DNA of 28,535 nt, from assembly GCA_028865375.1 (NCBI GenBank), contig JAGWKJ010000002.1:1-28535 (forward strand), written 5' to 3'. Under the pieces are notes generated by a model. It was not told the DNA's origin. It made no database searches and was given only the letters and a program-made list of their open reading frames with translations. Every line of letters begins with the position of its first letter. Position 1 is the first letter of the stretch. The translations under genes were made by a program, and so were the position numbers. This DNA is from Hyphomicrobiales bacterium. GTDB lineage: Bacteria; Pseudomonadota; Alphaproteobacteria; Rhizobiales; Beijerinckiaceae. This document shows, piece by piece, positions 7,046-14,574 of the stretch.

Positions 7046-8230
7046 TCACGGGAACAACGCGCGCTCCGCCGGCGTCTTCTCGGCGACGCGGTCGGGCGGC
7101 GGATCGCCGAGGTTGGCGGGCGCATAGGGCGGCGTTCCGGTCCCCCGCTTGGCGATCGCGCTCCAATGCACGCGTTCGCCGACGTTGTAGGCGGTCTCGT
7201 CCCGCATGACCGCGAACAACCCGACTTGATAGGCGAATGGCGCCAGCACGAGGCGTCGGCGGGGAAACCATTGGTCGAGCGGCCAGCCCTGCGCCGAATC
7301 GTAGACCACGCCTTCGACGTCCGCCCCGGCGGCCAAGGTTTCCAGGGCCGCGGGATCGAAGGCGAGCCCCGTCAGGTCGCCGAGCCGGCATGCCATCCAG
7401 CACAGCGCCAGGTTGGACAGGCGCCCATCCGGATAGCCGCCGCCGAGGTTGCCATGGACGCCCGCGAACCATGTCTGCTCGACATGCGCGCGCGGGACGG
7501 TCCCGACCGGCGCCGTCCAGAACGTCGGCATGAACGCGCGGCGATGCTCGTCGATGGCGAGCGCCTGCAAGGCGACGCCGACGTGGTCGCCGATCCGCGT
7601 ATCGTGGAAACCGAGGACCGCCCAAGCGATGACGTTCTGCAATCCCGCGAGCCCGAACCCGGCCGGCACGCCATAGGATCCGACGGTCTCGAACACCGCG
7701 ACCGCCGCCACGTGGCGCGTCTCGTGGACTTCTCCGGCCGCCTCGGCCGCCTTCTGGGCCGCCACCGCCGGCGCATCCCACCCTTTCGCGACGCCCGGCG
7801 CGCGGTTGGCGGGCGCGACGCGGTAATGCGCCCAGGCGCGATCGAACTCGGCCTGCCCCGATCCGACGGCGATTCCCGAGGCGCCGATCAGGCCCGCCAG
7901 CGCCCGCGCGCCATAGGACCCCCGGGAAAACCCGATGACGGTGATCGCGTCGCCCGGCTCGTAGTTCGCGCACAGCCAGCGATACGAGGCCCCGACGATG
8001 TCGCGCAGGCCGAGGCCAAACGCGCCGCCGAGCCAGCGCGCGAGGCCGCCGCCGCTGGTGCCGACGCCCTCGTTGTAATGCACGACCTGCGGCGCGCCTC
8101 CGGCGTCGCGGTCCGCGATCAGGCGCGGACGCACCCTGTCGTTGGCGGGATCGAGCTTGGCGACGTTGGTGTCGAGCCCTTCCCCCTCGGCGTTCCAGGT
8201 GCCGTCGATCAGCAGGACGATGCGTTTCAT
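7046..8230 (-). CDS. DUF2235-domain alpha/beta-hydrolase-like protein
   Basis: A protein of 394 residues. It opens with RIVLLIDGTWN (3-13), the family N-terminal motif, and carries VIGFSRGSYGARALAGLIG, where S102 in G-F-S-R-G is the expected nucleophile of an alpha/beta hydrolase. DUF2235 includes the Tle1-type phospholipase effectors of type VI secretion as well as many stand-alone proteins of unknown role. No VgrG, PAAR, immunity-like or other T6SS gene is nearby, and there is no signal peptide, so a secreted effector role is not supported here. The ATG at 8230 has GGAGG about 5 nt upstream, which excludes the longer reading. The gene ends 8 nt from the tRNA and diverges from the MFS transporter gene. 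Confidence 0.87.
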   Translation of the reverse strand: MKRIVLLIDGTWNAEGEGLDTNVAKLDPANDRVRPRLIADRDAGGAPQVVHYNEGVGTSGGGLARWLGGAFGLGLRDIVGASYRWLCANYEPGDAITVIGFSRGSYGARALAGLIGASGIAVGSGQAEFDRAWAHYRVAPANRAPGVAKGWDAPAVAAQKAAEAAGEVHETRHVAAVAVFETVGSYGVPAGFGLAGLQNVIAWAVLGFHDTRIGDHVGVALQALAIDEHRRAFMPTFWTAPVGTVPRAHVEQTWFAGVHGNLGGGYPDGRLSNLALCWMACRLGDLTGLAFDPAALETLAAGADVEGVVYDSAQGWPLDQWFPRRRLVLAPFAYQVGLFAVMRDETAYNVGERVHWSAIAKRGTGTPPYAPANLGDPPPDRVAEKTPAERALFP

Positions 8231-8339
8231 GCCCGCCTCCCCCCGGATGCCGGCCGCTTGCGCCGTGGAACGGCTTGTTTTACGCCGAGGCCGGAGACAG
8301 CGGCGGCGCCGCGCTCCCAAAGAAACAGATGGGGGAAAC

Positions 8340-9566
8340 ATGGGCAAGTTGAACGGTCAGCAATGGCGCGTCGTGATCGCGTCCTTTCTGGGATGGGCGC
8401 TGGACGCCTTCGATTTCTTCATTCTCGTCTTCACTTTGCCCGCCATCGCGGCGACCTTCGGCGTCAAGGTGCCCGACGTCGCCTATGCGATCTTCCTGAC
8501 GCTGGCCACGCGCTTCGTCGGCGCCTTCATCTTCGGCCGGCTCGGCGACAAATACGGCCGCAAGCCGATCCTGATGCTCGATATCGTGCTCTATTCGGTC
8601 CTCGGCGCGACGGCCGCCTTCGCGCCGACGCTCGCGGCGTTCCTCGCCCTGCGCGCGTTGTTCGGCGTGGCGATGGGCGGCGAATGGGGTCTTGGCTCGT
8701 CGCTGGCGATGGAATCGATCCCGCCGCAGTCGCGCGGCTTCGTGTCGGGCATCCTGCAATGCGGCTACCCGACCGGCTTCCTGCTGGCCTCGGTCGTGTT
8801 CGGCCTGTTCTACAACGCGCACCTGTTCGGCTACGTGATCGACTGGCGCGGCATGTTCCTGTTCAGCCTGCTGCCCGCCCTGCTCGTGCTGTTCATCCGC
8901 GGCGCGGTGCCGGAATCCGCGGCGTTCGAGGAAGCGGCCAAGTCGGGCGTCGACAAGCCCGGATTCATCGCGTCGCTGTCGGCGAACTGGGGCCTGTCGA
9001 TCTACCTGATCGTGCTGATGCTCGCGTTCAACCTGTTCAGCCACGGCACGCAGGACCTCTACCCGGTCTTCCTCGAGAAGCAGCACAAATTCGACCACGG
9101 CACCGTGAGCTGGGTGCTGATCGTGGCCAACCTCGGCGCGATCGCCGGCGGCCTCGCCTTCGGCGCGTGGTCGGAGAAGATCGGCCGGGCGAACGCGATC
9201 ACGATCGCGGCGCTGATCGCGCTGCCGGCGATCCCGCTGTGGGCCTATGGCTCGTCGGCGGGCGTGCTGGCGCTCGGCGCGTTCATCATGCAGGTCGGCG
9301 TGCAGGGCGCCTGGGGCGTCGTGCCCGCCCACCTCAACGAACTCGTGCCGGGACCGGTGCGCGCGACATTGCCGGGCCTCGTCTACCAGATCGGCAACTT
9401 CCTCGCGTCCTACAACGCGCCGTTCCAATCGAAGCTCGCGGAGGCGCCGGGCAATACCTATGGCTTCGCGCTGGCGATCGTGGCCGGATTGGTGGCGGTC
9501 TTGCTCGCGATCTTCATCCGCTTCACGCCCGAGAAGCGCGGCGAGGCCATCTCGGTGACGACCTGA
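8340..9566 (+). CDS. MFS transporter, SHS (sialate/lactate:H+ symporter) type
   Basis: A protein of 408 residues with about 12 membrane helices. The N-terminus ASFLGWALDAFDFFILVF followed by LPAIAATFG, the loop GRLGDKYGRKP between helices 2 and 3 (the conserved MFS motif), and GVAMGGEWGLGSSLAMESIP match the SHS subfamily, which includes Jen1-type lactate/pyruvate and NanT-type sialate symporters. It would import a monocarboxylate or acidic sugar with protons across the inner membrane. The ATG at 8340 is preceded by a GGGGGA Shine-Dalgarno a few bases upstream. A longer reading from 8142 would run through the divergent promoter and is rejected. The substrate is not readable. A monocarboxylate would fit the D-lactate dehydrogenase-like gene elsewhere in the window, but they are 8 kb apart. 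A hairpin follows the stop. Confidence 0.88.
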   Translation: MGKLNGQQWRVVIASFLGWALDAFDFFILVFTLPAIAATFGVKVPDVAYAIFLTLATRFVGAFIFGRLGDKYGRKPILMLDIVLYSVLGATAAFAPTLAAFLALRALFGVAMGGEWGLGSSLAMESIPPQSRGFVSGILQCGYPTGFLLASVVFGLFYNAHLFGYVIDWRGMFLFSLLPALLVLFIRGAVPESAAFEEAAKSGVDKPGFIASLSANWGLSIYLIVLMLAFNLFSHGTQDLYPVFLEKQHKFDHGTVSWVLIVANLGAIAGGLAFGAWSEKIGRANAITIAALIALPAIPLWAYGSSAGVLALGAFIMQVGVQGAWGVVPAHLNELVPGPVRATLPGLVYQIGNFLASYNAPFQSKLAEAPGNTYGFALAIVAGLVAVLLAIFIRFTPEKRGEAISVTT

Positions 9567-9575
9567 AGGAAGCGC

Positions 9576-9608
9576 CGGGCGCGGGCGGGACTTGACCCGC
9601 CGCGCCCG
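9576..9608 (+). terminator. Candidate terminator hairpin behind the MFS transporter
   Basis: A long GC stem: 13 bp if one bulged G is allowed, arms CGGGCGCGGGCGGG and CCCGCCGCGCCCG, loop ACTTGA. It begins 9 nt after the stop. No T-tract follows. It could equally be part of an ilvC leader, since ilvC starts about 70 nt further on. Confidence 0.45.
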
Positions 9609-9678
9609 ACGCGCCACCTAGCGCCGTTTCGGACGGACGGAGGGCCCTCGCGGCGCCGCCGCGAAGGAGATCCGCAAG

Positions 9679-10698
9679 ATGCGCGTGTATTACGACCGTG
9701 ACGCCGACCTGAATCTCATCAAGGGCAAGAAGGTCGCCATCGTCGGCTACGGCAGCCAAGGCCACGCCCACGCCCTCAACCTGCGCGACAGCGGCGCCAA
9801 GGACGTGGTCGTCGCCCTGCGCAAGGGCTCGGCCACCGTCAAGAAGGCCGAGGGCGAAGGCCTCAAGGTGATGGACGTCGTCGCCGCCGCCAAATGGGCC
9901 GACGTCGTGATGATGCTCACGCCCGACGAGCTGCAGGGCGAGATCTACCGCGACGAGCTCGCGCCCAACATGAAGAAGGGCGCGGCGCTGCTGTTCGCCC
10001 ACGGGCTCAACGTCCACTTCAACCTGATCGAGCCGCGCAAGGACCTCGACGTGCTGATGGTGGCGCCCAAGGGCCCCGGCCACACGGTGCGCTCGGAATA
10101 CAAGCGCGGCGGCGGCGTGCCCTGCCTGATCGCGATCCACCAGGACGCCACCGGCAACGCGCACGACCTCGGCCTCTCCTACGCCTCGGCGATCGGCGGC
10201 GGCCGCGCGGGCGTGATCGAGACCACCTTCCGCGAAGAATGCGAGACCGACCTGTTCGGCGAGCAGGTCGTGCTGTGCGGCGGCCTCGTCGAGCTGATCC
10301 GCGCCGGCTTCGAGACGCTGGTCGAGGCGGGCTACGCGCCCGAGATGGCCTATTTCGAGTGCCTGCACGAAGTGAAGCTGATCGTCGACCTCATCTACGA
10401 GGGCGGCATCGCCAACATGAACTACTCGATCTCGAACACCGCAGAATACGGCGAATACGTCACCGGCCCGCGCATCGTCACGCCCGCCACCAAGGCGGAG
10501 ATGAAGCGCGTGTTGGAGGACATCCAATCGGGCAAGTTCACGCGCGACTGGATGCTCGAGAACAAGGTCAACCAGACTTCGTTCAAGGCCACCCGCGCGC
10601 GCCACAACGCCCACCAGATCGAGGCGGTCGGCGAGAAGCTGCGCGCCATGATGCCATGGATCGGCAAGAACAAGCTGGTCGACAAGGCGAAGAACTGA
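9679..10698 (+). CDS. ilvC: Ketol-acid reductoisomerase (class I)
   Basis: A protein of 339 residues, the length of the short class I enzymes. It converts acetolactate or acetohydroxybutyrate to the dihydroxy acids of the valine, leucine and isoleucine pathway, using Mg2+ and NADPH in the cytoplasm. Seen: N-terminal MRVYYDRDADLNLIKGK; Rossmann motif VAIVGYGSQGHAHALNL (about 19-35) followed by a basic loop LRKGS that contacts the NADPH phosphate; MVAPKGPGHTVRSEY; and the knotted C-terminal domain with TDLFGEQVVLCGG and ECLHEVKLIVDLIYEGG, which supply the metal-binding acidic residues. AAGGAG (about 9664-9669) precedes the ATG at 9679. No ilvB, ilvN or leuA is adjacent. A small secreted protein gene follows after 2 nt. 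Confidence 0.98.
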   Translation: MRVYYDRDADLNLIKGKKVAIVGYGSQGHAHALNLRDSGAKDVVVALRKGSATVKKAEGEGLKVMDVVAAAKWADVVMMLTPDELQGEIYRDELAPNMKKGAALLFAHGLNVHFNLIEPRKDLDVLMVAPKGPGHTVRSEYKRGGGVPCLIAIHQDATGNAHDLGLSYASAIGGGRAGVIETTFREECETDLFGEQVVLCGGLVELIRAGFETLVEAGYAPEMAYFECLHEVKLIVDLIYEGGIANMNYSISNTAEYGEYVTGPRIVTPATKAEMKRVLEDIQSGKFTRDWMLENKVNQTSFKATRARHNAHQIEAVGEKLRAMMPWIGKNKLVDKAKN

Positions 10699-10700
10699 CG

Positions 10701-11060
10701 GTGCGCCGGGCGGCGCGGGGAATCGCGGCGGCGGCGCTTGCCGCCTTCGCCTTTCCCGCGCTCGCCGCGCCGCCGTTCCTCGGCGCCTGGGCGGCCTCCA
10801 AGGCCGCCTGCGCCGACGATGCCATGCGGTTCCATTTCGACGCCACGGCGTTCTCGACCGGCGCCTTCGGCTGCGCGGCCGCGACCTACGCGGCCGACGG
10901 CGCGGGTTGGCGGGTGCGCGCCTCTCGCTGCATCGGCGAGAACCCCTCGGCCAAGGATTGGGCGATGGACTTCCGCGTCGAGCCCGTCGCGGGAGGCGCG
11001 ATCCGCGTGCACTGGTCCGACGGCACGGACAGCCCGCCGCTGGCGAGGTGCCCGCGGTAG
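10701..11060 (+). CDS. Small secreted protein with four cysteines, function unknown
   Basis: A protein of 119 residues starting at GTG 10701, two bases after the ilvC stop. The first 22 residues form a convincing signal peptide: basic MRRAARG, a hydrophobic IAAAALAAFAFPALA stretch and an ALA-A cleavage site. The mature part of about 97 residues has exactly four cysteines (in AACADD, FGCAAA, SRCIGE and the last residues ARCPR), suggesting two periplasmic disulfides. It ends HWSDGTDSPPLARCPR, reminiscent of small beta-rich envelope proteins, but I recognise no family. The close spacing implies co-transcription with ilvC, although no functional link is evident. It is convergent with the transglutaminase-like gene (4 nt gap). 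Confidence 0.65.
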   Translation: MRRAARGIAAAALAAFAFPALAAPPFLGAWAASKAACADDAMRFHFDATAFSTGAFGCAAATYAADGAGWRVRASRCIGENPSAKDWAMDFRVEPVAGGAIRVHWSDGTDSPPLARCPR

Positions 11061-11064
11061 GCGC

Positions 11065-11886
11065 TCACTGCTGCGCGGCCGCCGCGGCGTCGGCGACCGT
11101 CAGCGCGACGCCGAGCGTTTCCTCGCCGCCGCCCTCGCGCACGCCGCGCACCGGCGCCGCGTCGAGATAATCGAGCCCCACCGCGACCCGCACGTGCCGC
11201 TCGCCGGGGCATACGCCGTGGGTGGCGTCGAACCCGACCCAGCCGAGATCCTCGACATAGGCCTCGGCCCAGGCGTGGCCGGCCGGCTCTTCGACGCCGT
11301 CGGCGCGCAGGTAATAGCCGGCGACGTAGCGCGCCGGCGCGTCGAGCAGACGCGCGGCGGCGATGAAGACGTGAGCGAAGTCTTGGCAGACGCCGCGCCG
11401 GAGCGCGAAGGCTTCCGGCGCGCTGGTGGCGACGTGGGTCGCCTCGGCGTCGAACGCCATCCGCGCGTTGATCGCGGCCATCAGCGCGTGCAGCCGGTCG
11501 AGCCGGTCGCGCCGGCCGCGCGCGAACTCGGCGGCGAATTCGGAAATCGCCGCGTCGGCCTTGGCCAGCGGCGAGGCGCGCAGGAACAATTCGGCCGGGA
11601 AGCGCTCGGGCGCGCCGCGCACCACGCCCAGCGTGTCGGCGAGCTCGACCGTACCTTCCGCGACCAGGGTCACGGCACCGACCGGACCCGGCGTCTCCAG
11701 CCGGTGGACGAGGTTGCCGAACGCGTCCTCGGTGGCGGCGAGCGCGCAATCGAGGTCGACGCCGACGTGCCAGTCGATCACGTGCTGGCCGGCGTGGCCG
11801 CGCGGGGTCAGGCGCAGGCGCTGCGACAGCCGGCGCGCCGGCTTGGAATAGGCGTAGGCGGTTTCGTGACGGACGCGGATTCGCAT
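11065..11886 (-). CDS. Transglutaminase-like cysteine protease-fold protein
   Basis: A protein of 273 residues with the bacterial transglutaminase N-terminal domain (MRIRVRHETAYAYSKPARRL and LRLTPRGHAGQ, about 1-85) followed by the papain-like core. The full catalytic triad is visible: C167 in RRGVCQDFAHVFI, H204 in PAGHAWAEAYV and D220 in GWVGFDATHG. Proteins of this type act as peptidases or amide-bond-forming or -breaking enzymes. In this gene context they are thought to process peptides made by ATP-grasp ligases. There is no signal peptide. It is the last gene of the ATP-grasp, alpha-E, transglutaminase operon, 10 nt behind the alpha-E gene. The substrate is unknown. Confidence 0.9.
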   Translation of the reverse strand: MRIRVRHETAYAYSKPARRLSQRLRLTPRGHAGQHVIDWHVGVDLDCALAATEDAFGNLVHRLETPGPVGAVTLVAEGTVELADTLGVVRGAPERFPAELFLRASPLAKADAAISEFAAEFARGRRDRLDRLHALMAAINARMAFDAEATHVATSAPEAFALRRGVCQDFAHVFIAAARLLDAPARYVAGYYLRADGVEEPAGHAWAEAYVEDLGWVGFDATHGVCPGERHVRVAVGLDYLDAAPVRGVREGGGEETLGVALTVADAAAAAQQ

Positions 11887-11896
11887 GGCGGGGTCT

Positions 11897-12853
11897 TTAG
11901 CCCAGAAGGTATTGCGCGGAAATCGCCGCCGAGAGGGCTGCGTTGCCGTCGAGGAATTCGGCGATGAATTCGTGCAGGCCGCCGAGGAAGACGCTTTCGA
12001 TCGTGGCGCCGCGCAGCCTGTCGTGGGCGGCGCGGGCCGCGCGCTGCGCAGGGCCCTGGCGGCCGTAGTCGGCCGACAGCGCGTCGAGGAAGCGCAGGAC
12101 GTTCTCGCTGCAGCCGATCAGCGAACGCGGCATCTCGGGCCGCAGCACCAGCATCTCGGCGACCAGCCACGGCTCGAGCCGGCGGCGATAGAGCCAGTTG
12201 AACGAGCTGGCGGCGGAGACCGCGCGCAGGATCGAATACCACTGGAAATAATCGAGCGAGCCGCCGATCCGTTCGCCGCCGGGCAGCAGCAAGTGGTATT
12301 TCACGTCGAGCAGGCGCGCCGTGTTGTCGCCGCGCTCGACGTAAAGGCCGAGCCGGTCGAACCAATAGGCGTCGTTGCGAAGCATCGTGCGGTAGCAGGA
12401 GCCGTCGAAGTCGAGCGAGGCCTTCTTGGCGAATTCGACGAAGCGGCCGGTGGCGCCGCGGTCGCCGCGCGAGGCGACGTATTCGGCCTCGAACTTCGGC
12501 ATTTCGAGCCAGGCGGAATTCAGCGCCTCCCAGGTCTCGGTCGTCAGCGCCGTGCGCACGGCGCGGCCATTGGCGCGCGCGGTCTCGATGCAGCTGCGGA
12601 TGGAGGACGGGTTGTCGCGGTCGAAGGCCAGCCAGCCGATCGCGTCGGCCTCGTCGATCCGCTCCTTGCCCTCGAAAGCGTCCATCGCGTCGGCGGCGGC
12701 GAGCGCGCCGCGCCATTCGTCGCCGACGGCGGCGCCGTCGCCGCGCGGCAGCGATTCGATGCGCAGCGTCGCGTCGATGACGCGCGCGGTGAAGTCGGCG
12801 CGCTCCATGTAGCGCGCGGTCCAGAACAGGTTGTCGGCGGTGCGGGCAAGCAT
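11897..12853 (-). CDS. Alpha-E domain protein (DUF403)
   Basis: A protein of 318 residues, the family length. It begins MLARTADNLFWTARYMERAD, the hallmark of the all-helical alpha-E family, and also shows ERGDNTARLLDVKYHLLLP and SIRSCIETARANGRAVR. The predicted fold is alpha-helical throughout, with no membrane segment. Alpha-E proteins have no established biochemistry; they occur almost always beside circularly permuted ATP-grasp and transglutaminase-like genes, as here. A partner or scaffold role for the ligase is inference. The start at 12853 is 9 nt beyond the ATP-grasp stop. No strong Shine-Dalgarno is visible, so it may depend on translational coupling. Confidence 0.92.
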   Translation of the reverse strand: MLARTADNLFWTARYMERADFTARVIDATLRIESLPRGDGAAVGDEWRGALAAADAMDAFEGKERIDEADAIGWLAFDRDNPSSIRSCIETARANGRAVRTALTTETWEALNSAWLEMPKFEAEYVASRGDRGATGRFVEFAKKASLDFDGSCYRTMLRNDAYWFDRLGLYVERGDNTARLLDVKYHLLLPGGERIGGSLDYFQWYSILRAVSAASSFNWLYRRRLEPWLVAEMLVLRPEMPRSLIGCSENVLRFLDALSADYGRQGPAQRAARAAHDRLRGATIESVFLGGLHEFIAEFLDGNAALSAAISAQYLLG

Positions 12854-12862
12854 GGCGGCGGC

Positions 12863-14302
12863 TCAGGCGAGGCCGGCCGGGGCGTCGACGATCCAAGTGT
12901 CCTTGGTGCCTCCGCCCTGGCTGGAATTGACGACGAGGGAGCCGCGCTTCAGCGCCACGCGGGTGAGGCCGCCCGGCACCACGCGCACGCCGTCGGCACC
13001 CGTCAGCACGAACGGCCGGAGGTCGACGTGGCGCGGCTCGGCCGCGCCGTCCATCAGTACGGGACAGGTCGACAGGCCGAGGGTCGGCTGGGCGATGTAG
13101 TCTTCCGGCGCCGCGCGCAGCCGCTCGGCGAAGCGTTCGCGCTCGGTGCGGTCGGCGTGCGGGCCCACCAGCATCCCGTAGCCGCCCGATCCCGCGACCT
13201 CCTTGACGACCAGCTTGTCGAGGTTGTCGAGCACGTGGGCGAGCGCCTTGGGTTCGCGGCAGCGGAACGTGGGCACGTTGGGGATGAGCGGATCCTCGCC
13301 GAGGTAATAGCGCACGATGTCGGGCATGTAGCTGTAGACCGCCTTGTCGTCGGCGACGCCGTTGCCGATCGCGTTGGCGATCGCGACGTTGCCCGCGAGA
13401 TGCGCCCCCACGATGCCAGGCACGCCGAGCGTGGAATCCGGCCGGAACGCCAGCGGATCGAGATATTCGTCGTCGACGCGGCGGTAGACCACGTCGACCC
13501 GCTTGGGGCCGCGCGTCGTGCGCATGAAGACGACGTCGTCCTCGACGAACAGGTCGCGGCCCTCGACGAGCTCCACGCCCATGCGGTCGGCGAGGAACGA
13601 ATGTTCGTAGAAGGCCGAGTTGTAGGCGCCGGGCGTCAGCAGCACGATGGTGGCGTCTTCACCTTTGCCGCGCGGCGACACCGAGCGCAGGCAGGCCAGC
13701 AGCGCATCGGGATAGTCCTCCACCGGCGCGACGCGATGCGAGGCGTAGAGGTCTGGCATCAGCCGCATCGTCACTTCGCGGTTCTCGAGCATGTACGAGA
13801 CGCCCGAAGGCGTGCGCGCGTTGTCCTCGAGCACGAAGAAGTCGTCGTCGCCGGTGCGCACGAGGTCGATGCCCGCGACGTGGACGTGGACGCCGTGCGG
13901 CGCCGCCTTGCCGGCGACCTCGGGCCTGAACTGCGGATTGCGGTAGACGAGCTCGGCGGGCACCACGCCGTCCGCCACGATCTTGCGCGCGCCGTAGACG
14001 TCGGCGAGGAACAGGTTGAGCGCCGTGGCGCGCTGCATCAGGCCGGCCTCCAGCTTGGCCCAGCGTCCGCGCGGCACCAGGCGCGGAATGATGTCGAACG
14101 GGATCAGGCGCTCCTCGCCCGCGTTGTCGCCATAGACCGCGAACGTGATGCCGATGCGCCGGAACATGTATTCGGCCTGCGCCCGGCGCGCCGCCAGCGC
14201 GGCGGGCGGCGAAGCCTCGAGCCAGGCGGCGACCGACGAATAAAGCGCCCGCACGTCGCCGTCGGCGCCTCGCATTTCATCGAAGATCGGTTGCGGCGCC
14301 AT
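12863..14302 (-). CDS. Circularly permuted ATP-grasp ligase (DUF404/DUF407 type)
   Basis: A protein of 479 residues, the family norm. Diagnostic stretches: VYGDNAGEERLIPFDIIPRL (57-76), LEDNARTPSGVSYMLENRE (158-176), LLTPGAYNSAFYEHSFLA (221-238), the ATP-binding loop VVKEVAGSGGYGMLVGP with K367 and the glycines at 371-376, and NSSQGGGTKDTW near the C-terminus. ATP-grasp enzymes activate a carboxylate as acyl phosphate and join it to an amine. This permuted branch is predicted to form peptide or amide bonds on an unidentified substrate. First gene of a three-gene operon with alpha-E and transglutaminase-like genes. A weak promoter candidate and AAAGGA-like site precede it. The active product is unknown. 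Confidence 0.93.
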   Translation of the reverse strand: MAPQPIFDEMRGADGDVRALYSSVAAWLEASPPAALAARRAQAEYMFRRIGITFAVYGDNAGEERLIPFDIIPRLVPRGRWAKLEAGLMQRATALNLFLADVYGARKIVADGVVPAELVYRNPQFRPEVAGKAAPHGVHVHVAGIDLVRTGDDDFFVLEDNARTPSGVSYMLENREVTMRLMPDLYASHRVAPVEDYPDALLACLRSVSPRGKGEDATIVLLTPGAYNSAFYEHSFLADRMGVELVEGRDLFVEDDVVFMRTTRGPKRVDVVYRRVDDEYLDPLAFRPDSTLGVPGIVGAHLAGNVAIANAIGNGVADDKAVYSYMPDIVRYYLGEDPLIPNVPTFRCREPKALAHVLDNLDKLVVKEVAGSGGYGMLVGPHADRTERERFAERLRAAPEDYIAQPTLGLSTCPVLMDGAAEPRHVDLRPFVLTGADGVRVVPGGLTRVALKRGSLVVNSSQGGGTKDTWIVDAPAGLA

Positions 14303-14340
14303 GCGAACGTCCTTTCACGGCCGCACGGGGTGGTCAGCCG

Positions 14341-14369
14341 AAAATAGAGGCAAAATCCATACCAGCTAA
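14341..14369 (-). promoter_or_regulatory. Possible promoter of the ATP-grasp operon
   Basis: In the only AT-rich patch of this intergenic region, minus-strand TTAGCT (14364-14369) and TATTTT (14341-14346) are 17 nt apart, about 40 nt before the ATG at 14302. The -35 match is poor. Confidence 0.3.
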
Positions 14370-14376
14370 ATCCCCC

Positions 14377-14404
14377 GGCGGGCGCGCCGAAAAATCGCGC
14401 CGCC
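14377..14404 (-). terminator. Candidate terminator hairpin behind tRNA-Lys
   Basis: A 9-bp GC stem with one bulged base and an A/T-rich 9-nt loop, 16 nt past the 3' end of the tRNA on the minus strand. It lacks a T-tract. It lies between the tRNA and the candidate ATP-grasp promoter, so it would separate the two transcripts. Confidence 0.4.
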
Positions 14405-14420
14405 TCGCCGTGAAGGGGAA

Positions 14421-14496
<76 letters not shown>

Positions 14497-14541
14497 GACG
14501 AAACGTTGTCCGCTTCGCGCGCGGCTGATAGCAGGGGCGCC

Positions 14542-14559
14542 CGGCGCTGTCCAGCGCCG
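14542..14559. repeat. Inverted repeat just upstream of ispA
   Basis: CGGCGCTG-TC-CAGCGCCG, a perfect 8-bp inverted repeat with a 2-nt centre, ending 15 nt before the ispA start and lying in the divergent spacer with tRNA-Lys. It could be an operator, or in RNA a hairpin next to the ribosome entry site. No role is established. Confidence 0.4.
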
Positions 14560-14574
14560 CAGCGCGGGTCGACA

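Noticed and set aside
5311..7125. A 604-codon minus-strand frame over the TadG-like gene and tRNA
   Set aside because: It reads through a tRNA gene and mirrors a membrane-anchored vWA protein; a shadow.
7046..8230. Type VI secretion effector reading of the DUF2235 gene
   Set aside because: No VgrG, PAAR, Hcp or immunity-like gene nearby in the window.
7166..9595. An 809-codon plus-strand frame crossing the DUF2235 and MFS genes
   Set aside because: It runs antisense to one gene and out of frame through another; no family motif.
11885..14347. An 820-codon open frame antisense to the alpha-E and ATP-grasp genes
   Set aside because: Composition is rich in Arg, Ala, Gly, Asp and Val with no recognisable motif, and it covers two well-conserved genes on the other strand; a GC-codon shadow.
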